From: an uncultured Eubacteriales bacterium | GTDB taxonomy: Bacteria > Bacillota_A > Clostridia > Christensenellales > Aristaeellaceae | Assembly (NCBI GenBank): GCA_902795555.1 | Contig: CADBLV010000329.1 | Location: 1 to 6,538 of the forward strand | Length of the DNA stretch: 6,538 nt | Direction of reading: 5' to 3' | Program-made: the position numbers and the translations under genes | Shown: positions 1 through 5,502 of the stretch, one piece after another | Layout: the number at the start of each line of letters is the position of its first letter | Numbering within the stretch: the stretch's first letter is position 1 | Notes under the pieces: generated by a model | Told to the model about the DNA's origin: nothing | Databases searched by the model: none | Seen by the model: only the letters and a program-made list of their open reading frames with translations

Positions 1-1
1 C

Positions 2-79
2 TATCCGGATACCTATTTCACTTTCCCGGTCTCCCGGGATTCTGTCAGGCCCGCATTCCAGACAGATATTCAGCACTAA
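2..79 (+). CDS. Possible C-terminal tail of an upstream gene (partial)
   Basis: Frame 2 is open from the window edge to a TAA at 77-79 and encodes 25 residues ending in ...AFQTDIQH. Its codons (CCG, GAT, TTC, GTC, CAG) resemble those of the other genes here, and an inverted repeat follows it. I do not recognise the sequence. A competing reading exists on the minus strand: an ATG at 112-110, preceded by a weak AGGAA at 123-119, opens a frame (MKLRLSNRR...) running off the window edge, but it uses AGG, AGA and ATA codons more than the confirmed genes do. Neither reading can be settled without more upstream sequence. Confidence 0.25.
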   Translation, partial: YPDTYFTFPVSRDSVRPAFQTDIQH

Positions 80-103
80 GTGGATTCTCCTGTTTGAAAG
101 GCG

Positions 104-130
104 GAGCTTCATTTTCTATTCCTGAAGCTC
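104..130. repeat. Inverted repeat, 8-bp arms, upstream of the mreB-like promoter
   Basis: GAGCTTCA at 104-111 is matched perfectly by TGAAGCTC at 123-130, with an 11-nt spacer. It lies just upstream of the promoter at 139-167 and downstream of the possible stop at 77-79. It could be the stem of a terminator for the upstream gene, although no T-tract follows directly (the T-run begins at 145), or an operator for gene 1. The sequence GCGGAG occurs at 101-106 and again at 131-136, flanking most of the element. Confidence 0.45.
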
Positions 131-138
131 GCGGAGTG

Positions 139-167
139 TTGCGCTTTTTTTCGCGAAATGGTATGAT
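139..167 (+). promoter_or_regulatory. Predicted SigA-type promoter with extended -10 for the mreB-like gene
   Basis: TATGAT at 162-167 is one base from the TATAAT consensus and is preceded by TG one base upstream (159-160), giving an extended -10 element. A poor -35 candidate, TTGCGC, lies at 139-144 with a 17-bp spacer. Transcription would start near 174, leaving a leader of about 30 nt before the ATG at 207. An extended -10 often compensates for a weak -35 box. Confidence 0.6.
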
Positions 168-187
168 GCTTAGGACACTGCTGAAAC

Positions 188-198
188 GGAGGAAAGGA
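188..198 (+). promoter_or_regulatory. Ribosome binding site of the mreB-like gene
   Basis: GGAGGAAAGGA spans 188-198. The AAGGA part at 194-198 sits 8 nt before the ATG at 207, so this purine-rich tract fixes the start. Confidence 0.7.
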
Positions 199-206
199 AT
201 TCACCC

Positions 207-1214
207 ATGGCACAGGCAAACGATCTCGCAATCGATCTTGGAACCTCCAATATGGTGGTATATATGAAAGGAAAGGGAATCATCTTTCGGGAGCCGACGG
301 TAGTGGCTGTCGACCGGAATACCCAGAATATGATTGCCTTCGGCAGCGAGGCGCACAGGATGACAGGCCGGGCTCCCTCCAATATCAGCATCATTCGTCC
401 GCTGGCTCAGGGGAATATGATTGATTTTGATCTGACGACGGCCATGATACGCTATCATATGTCCGAAATCATCGGCAGGCGTTTTCTGTCCCGTCCCCGG
501 GCTGTGATGGCTGTGCCATCCGGTATGAAGGACATCGAGAAAAAAGCGCTGATCAGCGCGATGTTCGACGCCGGCATCCGGCGCACCCAGCTGCTGGACA
601 AAAACGTCGCCGCGGCGCTGGGAGCCCAGTTGAACTTTCTCGGCGCTTACGGCTGCCTGAATATTGATATCAGCGCAGGCGGGACCGATATGGCCGTTTT
701 GTATAACGGCGCTGTTTCGGTTACAACCTCTGTAAAAATCGGCGGAGATCATTTTGATGAAGCGGTGATCCGATATCTCCGAAAGAAATATAATCTCCTG
801 ATCGGGGAAAGAACGGCTGAACAGATCAAAATCGCTCTGGGCGGGGCGGTCCAGCGCGATCCCGCAATCTACATGGATGTCACCGGGCGAAATCTGATTT
901 CCGGTCTTCCGAAAACGATGAGCATCCAATCCGATGAGATTTTTGAAGCGATGATTGAAAATGTGAACGACCTGATCGAAGGCATCCAGGTAATCATCGA
1001 AAAAACCCCGCCGCAGTTCGCTTCCGATATTTTCGAAGGCGGAATCACGCTGACAGGCGGGGGAGCGTTGCTGTTCGGTTTATCCGAGGCCATTGAAAAC
1101 GTTCTGAAGATTCCATGCCGGGTAGCTCAGGATGCAAAAGACTGCGTGGTGCTGGGCTGTGCACGGGTGCTGAATGAGCCTGCCGAAATGCGGCATCTGC
1201 TTTCCAACCGGTAA
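207..1214 (+). CDS. MreB/Mbl-family bacterial actin, divergent at the catalytic site
   Basis: This 335-aa protein has the normal MreB length and order of motifs. MreB family proteins form membrane-associated ATP-dependent filaments that guide the cell-wall synthesis machinery. Visible motifs: phosphate-1 loop DLGTSN (10-15), KGKGI (21-25), VPSG (103-106), GGDHFDEAVIRYLRKKYN (179-196), IGERTAEQIK (199-208), GLPKT (233-237), EKTPP (265-269) and adenosine loop LTGGGALLFGL (282-292). Two ATPase elements are altered. The family LIEEP stretch reads LLDKN (129-133), so the catalytic Glu, equivalent to actin Gln137, is Lys132. The phosphate-2 DIGGGTTE reads DISAGGTD (154-161). The gene is probably monocistronic, with its own promoter, and is convergent with the next gene. 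No spoIIID- or MreC/MreD-type neighbour is visible inside the window. I infer a paralogue with reduced or no ATP hydrolysis that could still bind nucleotide and co-polymerise. Family assignment is firm; whether it is the cell's only MreB is unknown. Confidence 0.93.
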   Translation: MAQANDLAIDLGTSNMVVYMKGKGIIFREPTVVAVDRNTQNMIAFGSEAHRMTGRAPSNISIIRPLAQGNMIDFDLTTAMIRYHMSEIIGRRFLSRPRAVMAVPSGMKDIEKKALISAMFDAGIRRTQLLDKNVAAALGAQLNFLGAYGCLNIDISAGGTDMAVLYNGAVSVTTSVKIGGDHFDEAVIRYLRKKYNLLIGERTAEQIKIALGGAVQRDPAIYMDVTGRNLISGLPKTMSIQSDEIFEAMIENVNDLIEGIQVIIEKTPPQFASDIFEGGITLTGGGALLFGLSEAIENVLKIPCRVAQDAKDCVVLGCARVLNEPAEMRHLLSNR

Positions 1215-1234
1215 AGCACATCGCACCGGGAGAT

Positions 1235-1296
1235 TTGAATTCCGCCTCATGCGTTGCATCGGGCGGTTGAATTCCGCCTCATGCGTTGCATCGGGC
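1235..1296. repeat. Tandem direct repeat, 30-bp identical units at 32-bp period
   Basis: Two identical 30-bp copies lie at 1235-1264 and 1267-1296, each beginning TTGAATTCCGCC and ending GCATCGGGC, and separated by GG. A degenerate left flank (GCACCGGGAGA at 1225-1235, compare GCATCGGGCGG) and a degenerate right copy (about 1298-1317, roughly 14 of 20 positions) suggest a longer decayed array. GGCGG (1262-1266) pairs with CCGCC (1274-1278) around the loop TTGAATT, and GCAT (1256-1259) pairs with ATGC (1281-1284), so the junction can fold into a hairpin. It fills the gap between two convergent genes. No T-tract follows, so it is not a classical intrinsic terminator. Confidence 0.85.
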
Positions 1297-1299
1297 AGT

Positions 1300-3831
1300 C
1301 TAATCCCGCTTCGCGCGGCTGTCGCCGGCGGTATCAATACCGGCGGCGCCGGTCAGGCCCAATCGTTTGGCTGCTTCTTCCCGCATCTTGTATTTCAGAA
1401 TCTTTCCGGCTGCGTTCATCGGGAAAGAGGAAACATATTCAATATACTGGGGAACCTTGTGCCGGGCCATATGGCTGCGGATATAGTCGGTCATCTCTTC
1501 TTTGGAAACAGTCATTCCGTTTTTCAGAATAATGCAGGCCATCACCGCTTCGCCGTATCTGGCGTCCGGAACACCGATCACCTGCACATCTTCCACGGCG
1601 GGGTGAGTATAGATGAATTCTTCAATCTCCTTGGGATAGATATTTTCACCGCCGCGAATAATCATGTCCTTGATCCGTCCGGTAATCAGGAAAGTGCCGT
1701 CCGGATTTCTCCGGGCCAGGTCGCCGCTGTGCAGCCATCCCTTCGCGTCGATGGCGGCGCTGGTGGCGGCCGGCATTTTGTAATAACCTTTCATGATATG
1801 ATATCCCCGGGAACAGAATTCGCCGTCCTGTCCGTCCGGCAGCTCCTCGCCGGTTTCGGGGTCGATAATTTTACATTGGACATGCGGGAAGGCATAGCCC
1901 ACCGTTTCCGTCCGCAATTCCAGAGAATCGGTCCAGGCGCTCATGGTGCTCCCGGGAGAAGATTCTGTCTGGCCATACACGCTGACAATGCCTCGCATGT
2001 TCATTTCGTCCGGCTGCGCGGCGCGCTTCATCAGTTCGGGGGGACATCCGGATCCCGCCATGATACCCGTTCTCATATGGGAAAAATCCGTTTTGCGATA
2101 ATCTTCATGGTTGAACATCGCAATGAACATCGTAGGAACCCCGTGGAAGCAGGTGATTTTTTCCTGATTGATGCAGGCCAGGGAGTTCTTTGCCGAGAAA
2201 TAGGGCAGGGGGCAGAGGGTGGTTCCGTGGGTCATGGAGGCCGTCATGGCCAGCACCATACCGAAGCAATGGAACATGGGCACCTGAATCATCATCCGGT
2301 CCGCCGTAGACAGCCCCATACGGTCGCCGATACACTTCCCGTCGTTCACGACGTTATAATGGGTCAGCATGACGCCCTTGGGGAAACCGGTGGTTCCGCT
2401 GGTGTATTGCATGTTGCAAACATCGTCCGGCCGGACTTTAGCCAGATACGTGCGGAGCGTTTCCTCGCTCACCGCGTCATACCGGTGCATGGCCTCTTCA
2501 AACGTCAGGCATCCGGGCTGTTTAAAGCCGACAGTGATCACATTTCGCAGGAAGGGAAGGCGTTTGCAGTGCAGCGGCTCACCGGCCCTGCTGTTTCGGA
2601 TTTCCGGACAAAGCTCGTTGATAATCGCCTGATAATCACTGTCCAGCGCGCTTTCGATCATCACCAGGGTATGCGTGTCGCTCTGCCTCAGCAGGTATTC
2701 GGCTTCATGAATCTTATATGCTGTGTTCATGGTCACCAGCACAGCGCCGATCCGGACAGTCGCCCAGAAAGTCAGATACCACGCGGGAACGTTCGTGGCC
2801 CACACGGCCACCTTCGTTCCGGGTCGAACGCCCATAGCGATCAGGCTGCGGGAAAGCCGGTCCACATCGTCCCGGAATTCCGCGTAGGTGCGGGTATAAT
2901 CCAGAGTGGTGTATTTGAAAGCATACTGGTCCGGAAATTCCTCAACCATCCTGTCCAGCACCTGGCCGAAGGTATGATCGATCAGTTCATCCTTTTTCCA
3001 GACATATCTTCCGGTGCCGTCATGATTGAAATACAGGTTTTTCTTTTTTCCCCGCGGATTCTCAAAAGAATTCATGTAGTTCAGGAAATGGCTGAAGATG
3101 ATTTCACGGTCCTGCAGTTCCTCCATCCATTCGGGCTTCCATTCCAGAGAAATGAATCCGCTGTAGTCGATGGAATACAGGGCGTTCATCATGTCCTGAA
3201 TCGGCAGGGTACCCTCGCCGATCAGGTTATAGCTCAAATCGTCATTGGAATCGCGCAGATGCACATGCCGCACATATCCGCCCAGATTCCAGATGGTAGA
3301 ATCGGCGCTTTCTCCATAATCCCGATAGGGGTGATGGATGTCCCACAGGCAGGCCAGATCATCGCAGGCATATTCATCCAGGAAGGCGCGAAGCCGTTTC
3401 GTGTCTGCGTAAATCCCGACGGTCTTGAGCAGGATGCAGATTTTCTTTTCAGCAGCCCTGGGCAGAAGCTGGTTCAGGTTGACGCGCAGCTGATCCTCGT
3501 TGTCGGTCAGCACGCTGAAAGCGATATACGGAACGCGGAAAGCGGCGGCAGTGCCGATCAGCAGGTTGAGCGTATCCTCAGCTTCTTCGCCAAAGGGCAG
3601 TCCCGGATCGATCGATGTGTCCAGGCAGGGAATCACAAGATGGTTTGTCCGAAGGGTGCGGATCGTTTCGTTCTGCTGATACTGATGGAAGGCGCCTCCG
3701 GTGCCGATCCAGTCCTCGTGCCGGTGCAGATTGTAAACCTCGATGCCCTGAAAGGACAGATCCGCCGCGTCGGACAGATGCTGCTCCCACGAGATCGAAT
3801 CCCATCCTCTGGTTGAAAAAGAAAGCTTCAT
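1300..3831 (-). CDS. Fusion of a xylose-isomerase-like TIM barrel and an ACSF2-type acyl-CoA synthetase
   Basis: One uninterrupted 843-aa frame holds two enzymes. Residues 1-255 resemble the sugar phosphate isomerase/epimerase (AP endonuclease 2) TIM barrel, with LWDIHHPYRDYGES (162-175), VRHVHLRD (187-194), GEGTLP (205-210) and ISLEWKPEW (227-235). Candidate metal ligands Asp164, His189/His191 and Glu230 are present, but the usual first Glu is Lys136 (ILLKTVG). A basic linker (RGKKKN, 260-265) leads to a full AMP-forming ligase, about 275-825: P-loop YTSGTTGFPKG (476-486), FHCFGM (520-525), HGVPTMF (563-569), YGQTE (619-623), HSGDLA (701-706), GRIKDMI (718-724), GGENIYPKEIE (727-737) and catalytic Lys810 in AGKILK (808-813). 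This half is closest by eye to human ACSF2-type medium-chain acyl-CoA synthetases, so it should adenylate a carboxylic acid and form the CoA thioester, probably in the cytosol since no signal or membrane segment is visible. No internal Shine-Dalgarno precedes Met253, so translation as one polypeptide is likely. It overlaps the upstream LeuA-like gene by ATGA. The substrate is unknown. Confidence 0.92.
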   Translation of the reverse strand: MKLSFSTRGWDSISWEQHLSDAADLSFQGIEVYNLHRHEDWIGTGGAFHQYQQNETIRTLRTNHLVIPCLDTSIDPGLPFGEEAEDTLNLLIGTAAAFRVPYIAFSVLTDNEDQLRVNLNQLLPRAAEKKICILLKTVGIYADTKRLRAFLDEYACDDLACLWDIHHPYRDYGESADSTIWNLGGYVRHVHLRDSNDDLSYNLIGEGTLPIQDMMNALYSIDYSGFISLEWKPEWMEELQDREIIFSHFLNYMNSFENPRGKKKNLYFNHDGTGRYVWKKDELIDHTFGQVLDRMVEEFPDQYAFKYTTLDYTRTYAEFRDDVDRLSRSLIAMGVRPGTKVAVWATNVPAWYLTFWATVRIGAVLVTMNTAYKIHEAEYLLRQSDTHTLVMIESALDSDYQAIINELCPEIRNSRAGEPLHCKRLPFLRNVITVGFKQPGCLTFEEAMHRYDAVSEETLRTYLAKVRPDDVCNMQYTSGTTGFPKGVMLTHYNVVNDGKCIGDRMGLSTADRMMIQVPMFHCFGMVLAMTASMTHGTTLCPLPYFSAKNSLACINQEKITCFHGVPTMFIAMFNHEDYRKTDFSHMRTGIMAGSGCPPELMKRAAQPDEMNMRGIVSVYGQTESSPGSTMSAWTDSLELRTETVGYAFPHVQCKIIDPETGEELPDGQDGEFCSRGYHIMKGYYKMPAATSAAIDAKGWLHSGDLARRNPDGTFLITGRIKDMIIRGGENIYPKEIEEFIYTHPAVEDVQVIGVPDARYGEAVMACIILKNGMTVSKEEMTDYIRSHMARHKVPQYIEYVSSFPMNAAGKILKYKMREEAAKRLGLTGAAGIDTAGDSRAKRD

Positions 3832-3844
3832 GCTTCTTCCTCCT
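3828..3844 (-). promoter_or_regulatory. ATGA stop-start overlap with Shine-Dalgarno inside the upstream gene
   Basis: On the minus strand the fusion gene's ATG (3831-3829) overlaps the TGA stop (3830-3828) of the LeuA-like gene. AGGAGG at 3844-3839 lies 7 nt upstream of the ATG and is itself part of the codons for the upstream protein's Glu-rich tail (EEEEA). This is a textbook arrangement for translational coupling and supports both the start chosen and expression of the two proteins together. Confidence 0.9.
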
Positions 3845-5243
3845 CAAAAACGATCTTGTTCAGCGCGTTCATATAGGCCATGATGCTCGCTCCGATGATA
3901 TCCGTGCTCAGGCCCCGCCCGGAATACAGTTTTCCCTCGTTGCGCAGCCTGACAATCGTTTCACCCATGGCTTCCTGCCCTTCTGTGATCGCCTGAATCT
4001 GGAAATCGTCCAGCTCAAAATGTCTGCCGATGGCTTTCTCGATCGCCATGAAAGCGGCATCCACCGCACCGTTGCCCGCCGAAACCCCTTCCAGTTCCTC
4101 CTGATGAAACCGCATCCGCATCCGCGCCATCGCTCCCAGGGAATGGTCGGTATGGATGGCATACTGAATGTTGGCATACGCGGCGGGAACCTGCATGGCT
4201 TCCGCGGCGATGATCGCGTCCAGCTCCCGTGGGGAAACGACGGGTTTTTTAGCTGCCAGACCCAGAAAGCTGTTCCAGACCTTCTCCTGGTCTTCCGGAT
4301 TCAGGTCATATCCCAGCTTCTGAACCGCCAGCATCACTGTCTGCCGCGAATCATCCGCATGCAGCATATCCGTATCGGCCTGGTCTTCGCCCTCCTGCAG
4401 TCTCGCTCCGGTTCGCTGCCGGGAGAAAAGCATATCCAGCTGATGAATCACGCGGTTAATCTGCTCCATGTGCACGTCCGTGTTTACGTGAAATTCGCTT
4501 CCCTTGGTTCTGATCACACGGCAGATATGCGGCAGGGAAACAAAATCGTTCCGGCTCGAAACGGTCTTGATCTCCCGCGCGCCGTGCCGGATGGCGGCAA
4601 CGGCGCAGGCGTCGGCCAGAAACATGGTGTTGGAGGCGCTGAATCCCAGGGTGACGTCTTTCAGCTCCGGCACGTCCGCATACAGACGATCCACAAAGGC
4701 GCCGATTTCGTCCGGAAGCATGTTTCCGGCAGTGTCGGAAAGAGTCACTGTGGAGGCACCGCGCGCGATCGCTTCCCGAATCAGATCGCAAAGGAAGGCG
4801 TGATCGCTCCGTGTGGCGTCTTCCGCAATCAGCTCAACGTTGTCCGTCTGTTTCCGACATGAGGCAATTCCCTCGCTCATGGCTTTCAGCACGGCCTGGG
4901 GCTTTTTGTGAAACAGGTATTCCATCTGAACGCTGCTGACGGGGACCGTAACCTGCAGTCTGGCCGCCGGCGCGCTTTTCATGGTTTCCCAGATTTCTTC
5001 CGTGTTCAGCTCGGACAGATTCACCGGCACGGCAATCACGGCATTTTTCACGGCCGTGCAGATACTTTTGATCAGCAGGCTGTCGATCTTCTTCTGCCGG
5101 ATGGGATTCAGCTGGATGACCGATACGTTCAGCCGGTCAAGAATCTTGCAGCATTCGATTTTCTCTCTGAAGCTGAGAAGCACTTCATCCTCCGTGCCCA
5201 CAAGTGTGCAATCGGCAATCCTTACAGATTCGGCGGGATTCAT
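3828..5243 (-). CDS. LeuA-like (2-isopropylmalate synthase family) protein lacking catalytic and metal-binding residues
   Basis: This 471-aa protein has the layout of LeuA: DRE-TIM barrel (about 7-260), linker helices (about 300-345, LGYDLNPEDQEKVWNSF) and a C-terminal LeuA dimer/regulatory domain (about 350-465). The last is well kept: GNGAVDAAFMAIEKAIG (390-406), ITEGQEAMGE (419-428), GRGLSTDIIGASIMAYMNAL (442-461). The barrel keeps AEDATRSD (140-147) and SDTAGNMLPDE (169-179), but the signature DTTLRDGEQ reads DCTLVGTED (11-19), losing the catalytic Arg (Val15) and metal-binding Asp (Gly16). The metal motif HxHND reads SASNT (202-206), losing both His. GIGERAGN is unrecognisable after KTVSS (226-230). 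In known members these residues bind the divalent metal and support condensation of acetyl-CoA with a 2-oxo acid, so standard catalysis is unlikely. The frame is intact and has a strong ribosome site, so it is not an ordinary decayed gene. A regulatory, scaffold or altered-chemistry role is inference. Homocitrate or citramalate synthase ancestry is also possible. It is first in an operon with the fusion gene. Confidence 0.88.
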   Translation of the reverse strand: MNPAESVRIADCTLVGTEDEVLLSFREKIECCKILDRLNVSVIQLNPIRQKKIDSLLIKSICTAVKNAVIAVPVNLSELNTEEIWETMKSAPAARLQVTVPVSSVQMEYLFHKKPQAVLKAMSEGIASCRKQTDNVELIAEDATRSDHAFLCDLIREAIARGASTVTLSDTAGNMLPDEIGAFVDRLYADVPELKDVTLGFSASNTMFLADACAVAAIRHGAREIKTVSSRNDFVSLPHICRVIRTKGSEFHVNTDVHMEQINRVIHQLDMLFSRQRTGARLQEGEDQADTDMLHADDSRQTVMLAVQKLGYDLNPEDQEKVWNSFLGLAAKKPVVSPRELDAIIAAEAMQVPAAYANIQYAIHTDHSLGAMARMRMRFHQEELEGVSAGNGAVDAAFMAIEKAIGRHFELDDFQIQAITEGQEAMGETIVRLRNEGKLYSGRGLSTDIIGASIMAYMNALNKIVFEEEEA

Positions 5244-5253
5244 GGTGTGTCTG

Positions 5254-5259
5254 CCTCCT
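5254..5259 (-). promoter_or_regulatory. Ribosome binding site of the LeuA-like gene
   Basis: A perfect AGGAGG lies on the minus strand at 5259-5254, preceded by AA, 10 nt upstream of the ATG at 5243-5241. It lies just after the terminator T-tract, as expected for a leader that controls readthrough into the gene. Confidence 0.8.
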
Positions 5260-5263
5260 TTGT

Positions 5264-5297
5264 AAAAAAAATCCCCGAGGCCCTCGGCCGTCAGGGA
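5264..5297 (-). terminator. Intrinsic terminator in the leader of the LeuA-like operon
   Basis: Read on the minus strand, UCCCUGA (5297-5291) pairs with UCGGGGA (5278-5272, one G-U), then a bulged C, then GGCC (5289-5286) pairs with GGCC (5282-5279) around the triloop GAG. Eight T follow immediately (5271-5264). This is an 11-bp stem plus U-tract only 5 nt before the Shine-Dalgarno of the LeuA-like gene and downstream of its predicted promoter, so it would stop transcription before the coding region unless an alternative fold forms. It therefore acts as an attenuator rather than as the end of a gene. Confidence 0.75.
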
Positions 5298-5322
5298 GGA
5301 TCTTTCTCCGTGGAATCACCCT
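5264..5322 (-). promoter_or_regulatory. T-box-like antiterminator/terminator leader without visible Stem I
   Basis: The minus strand from 5322 reads AGGGTGATTCCACG, matching the T-box consensus AGGGUGGNACCRCG at all but two positions. AGGG (5322-5319) can pair with CCCU (5296-5293), leaving a 7-nt bulge UGAUUCC, with an inner GGA (5309-5307 region) and UCC (5300-5298) helix. This antiterminator fold excludes the terminator that uses the same CCCU. In T-box leaders the bulge UGGN pairs with the uncharged tRNA NCCA end; here it reads UGAU, so normal tRNA pairing is weakened. The predicted promoter sits immediately upstream, leaving no room for the Stem I and specifier loop. It may be a remnant, a minimal derivative, or a lookalike. 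Confidence 0.5.
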
Positions 5323-5330
5323 ACGGCGCG

Positions 5331-5360
5331 AGTTTAGCATATTTTTCCCCCCTGTGTCAA
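5331..5360 (-). promoter_or_regulatory. Predicted SigA promoter of the LeuA-like/fusion operon
   Basis: On the minus strand a perfect TTGACA (5360-5355) is followed after 18 bp by TAAACT (5336-5331), with TG one base upstream of it forming an extended -10. Transcription would begin near 5324, so the leader is about 80 nt, starting almost exactly at the T-box-like AGGG. No second promoter is evident further upstream on this strand. Confidence 0.65.
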
Positions 5361-5422
5361 CCGAATCCCCCTTGTTTTTTTTCTGTTTTCCTGTATTTGA
5401 AGCCATTTTTAACCCGTTTGGT

Positions 5423-5450
5423 TTGACAAAAATCCAAAAATAGATAAGAT
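5423..5450 (+). promoter_or_regulatory. Predicted SigA promoter of phoH
   Basis: A perfect TTGACA at 5423-5428 is followed by TAAGAT at 5445-5450 after 16 bp. The surrounding DNA is A/T-rich, with a T-rich block at 5374-5390. Transcription would start near 5457, giving a leader of about 55 nt. The promoter is divergent from that of the LeuA-like operon; their -35 boxes are about 60 bp apart. Confidence 0.65.
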
Positions 5451-5471
5451 ATACATAGGATATCCGGAAGA

Positions 5472-5490
5472 TGTGAACCTGCCGTTCACA
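5472..5490 (+). promoter_or_regulatory. Perfect inverted repeat / hairpin in the phoH leader
   Basis: TGTGAAC (5472-5478) and GTTCACA (5484-5490) are perfect inverted copies around CTGCC. They lie downstream of the predicted phoH start site and 5 nt before the ribosome binding site. As RNA this is a stable 7-bp hairpin; as DNA it looks like an operator for a dimeric repressor. There is no U-tract, so it is not a terminator. Confidence 0.55.
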
Positions 5491-5495
5491 AAAAG

Positions 5496-5502
5496 AAAGG
5501 GA
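5496..5502 (+). promoter_or_regulatory. Ribosome binding site deciding the TTG start of phoH
   Basis: AAAGGGA at 5496-5502 is 10 nt before the TTG at 5513. The next in-frame ATG (codon 14) has no such tract before it and would cut off the N-terminal strand, so TTG is preferred. Confidence 0.65.

Noticed and set aside
201..929. 242-codon minus-strand frame over the mreB-like gene
   Set aside because: Complement of a clear MreB coding frame, without a plausible family.
1235..1296. CRISPR array
   Set aside because: The identical units are separated by only 2 bp, so there are no spacers, and no cas genes are visible.
3070..3080. Separate internal start for the acyl-CoA synthetase half
   Set aside because: Met253 has no Shine-Dalgarno before it on the minus strand and lies before the linker; there is no stop or frameshift between the domains.
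1174..3816. 880-codon open frame on the plus strand antisense to the fusion gene
   Set aside because: It mirrors the minus-strand gene, is rich in His, Gly, Arg and Ile as expected of an antisense shadow, shows no domain I can recognise, and the minus-strand frame carries clear conserved motifs.
3615..4862. 415-codon plus-strand frame across the LeuA-like gene
   Set aside because: Antisense shadow with no recognisable motif; it also overlaps both genes of the operon.
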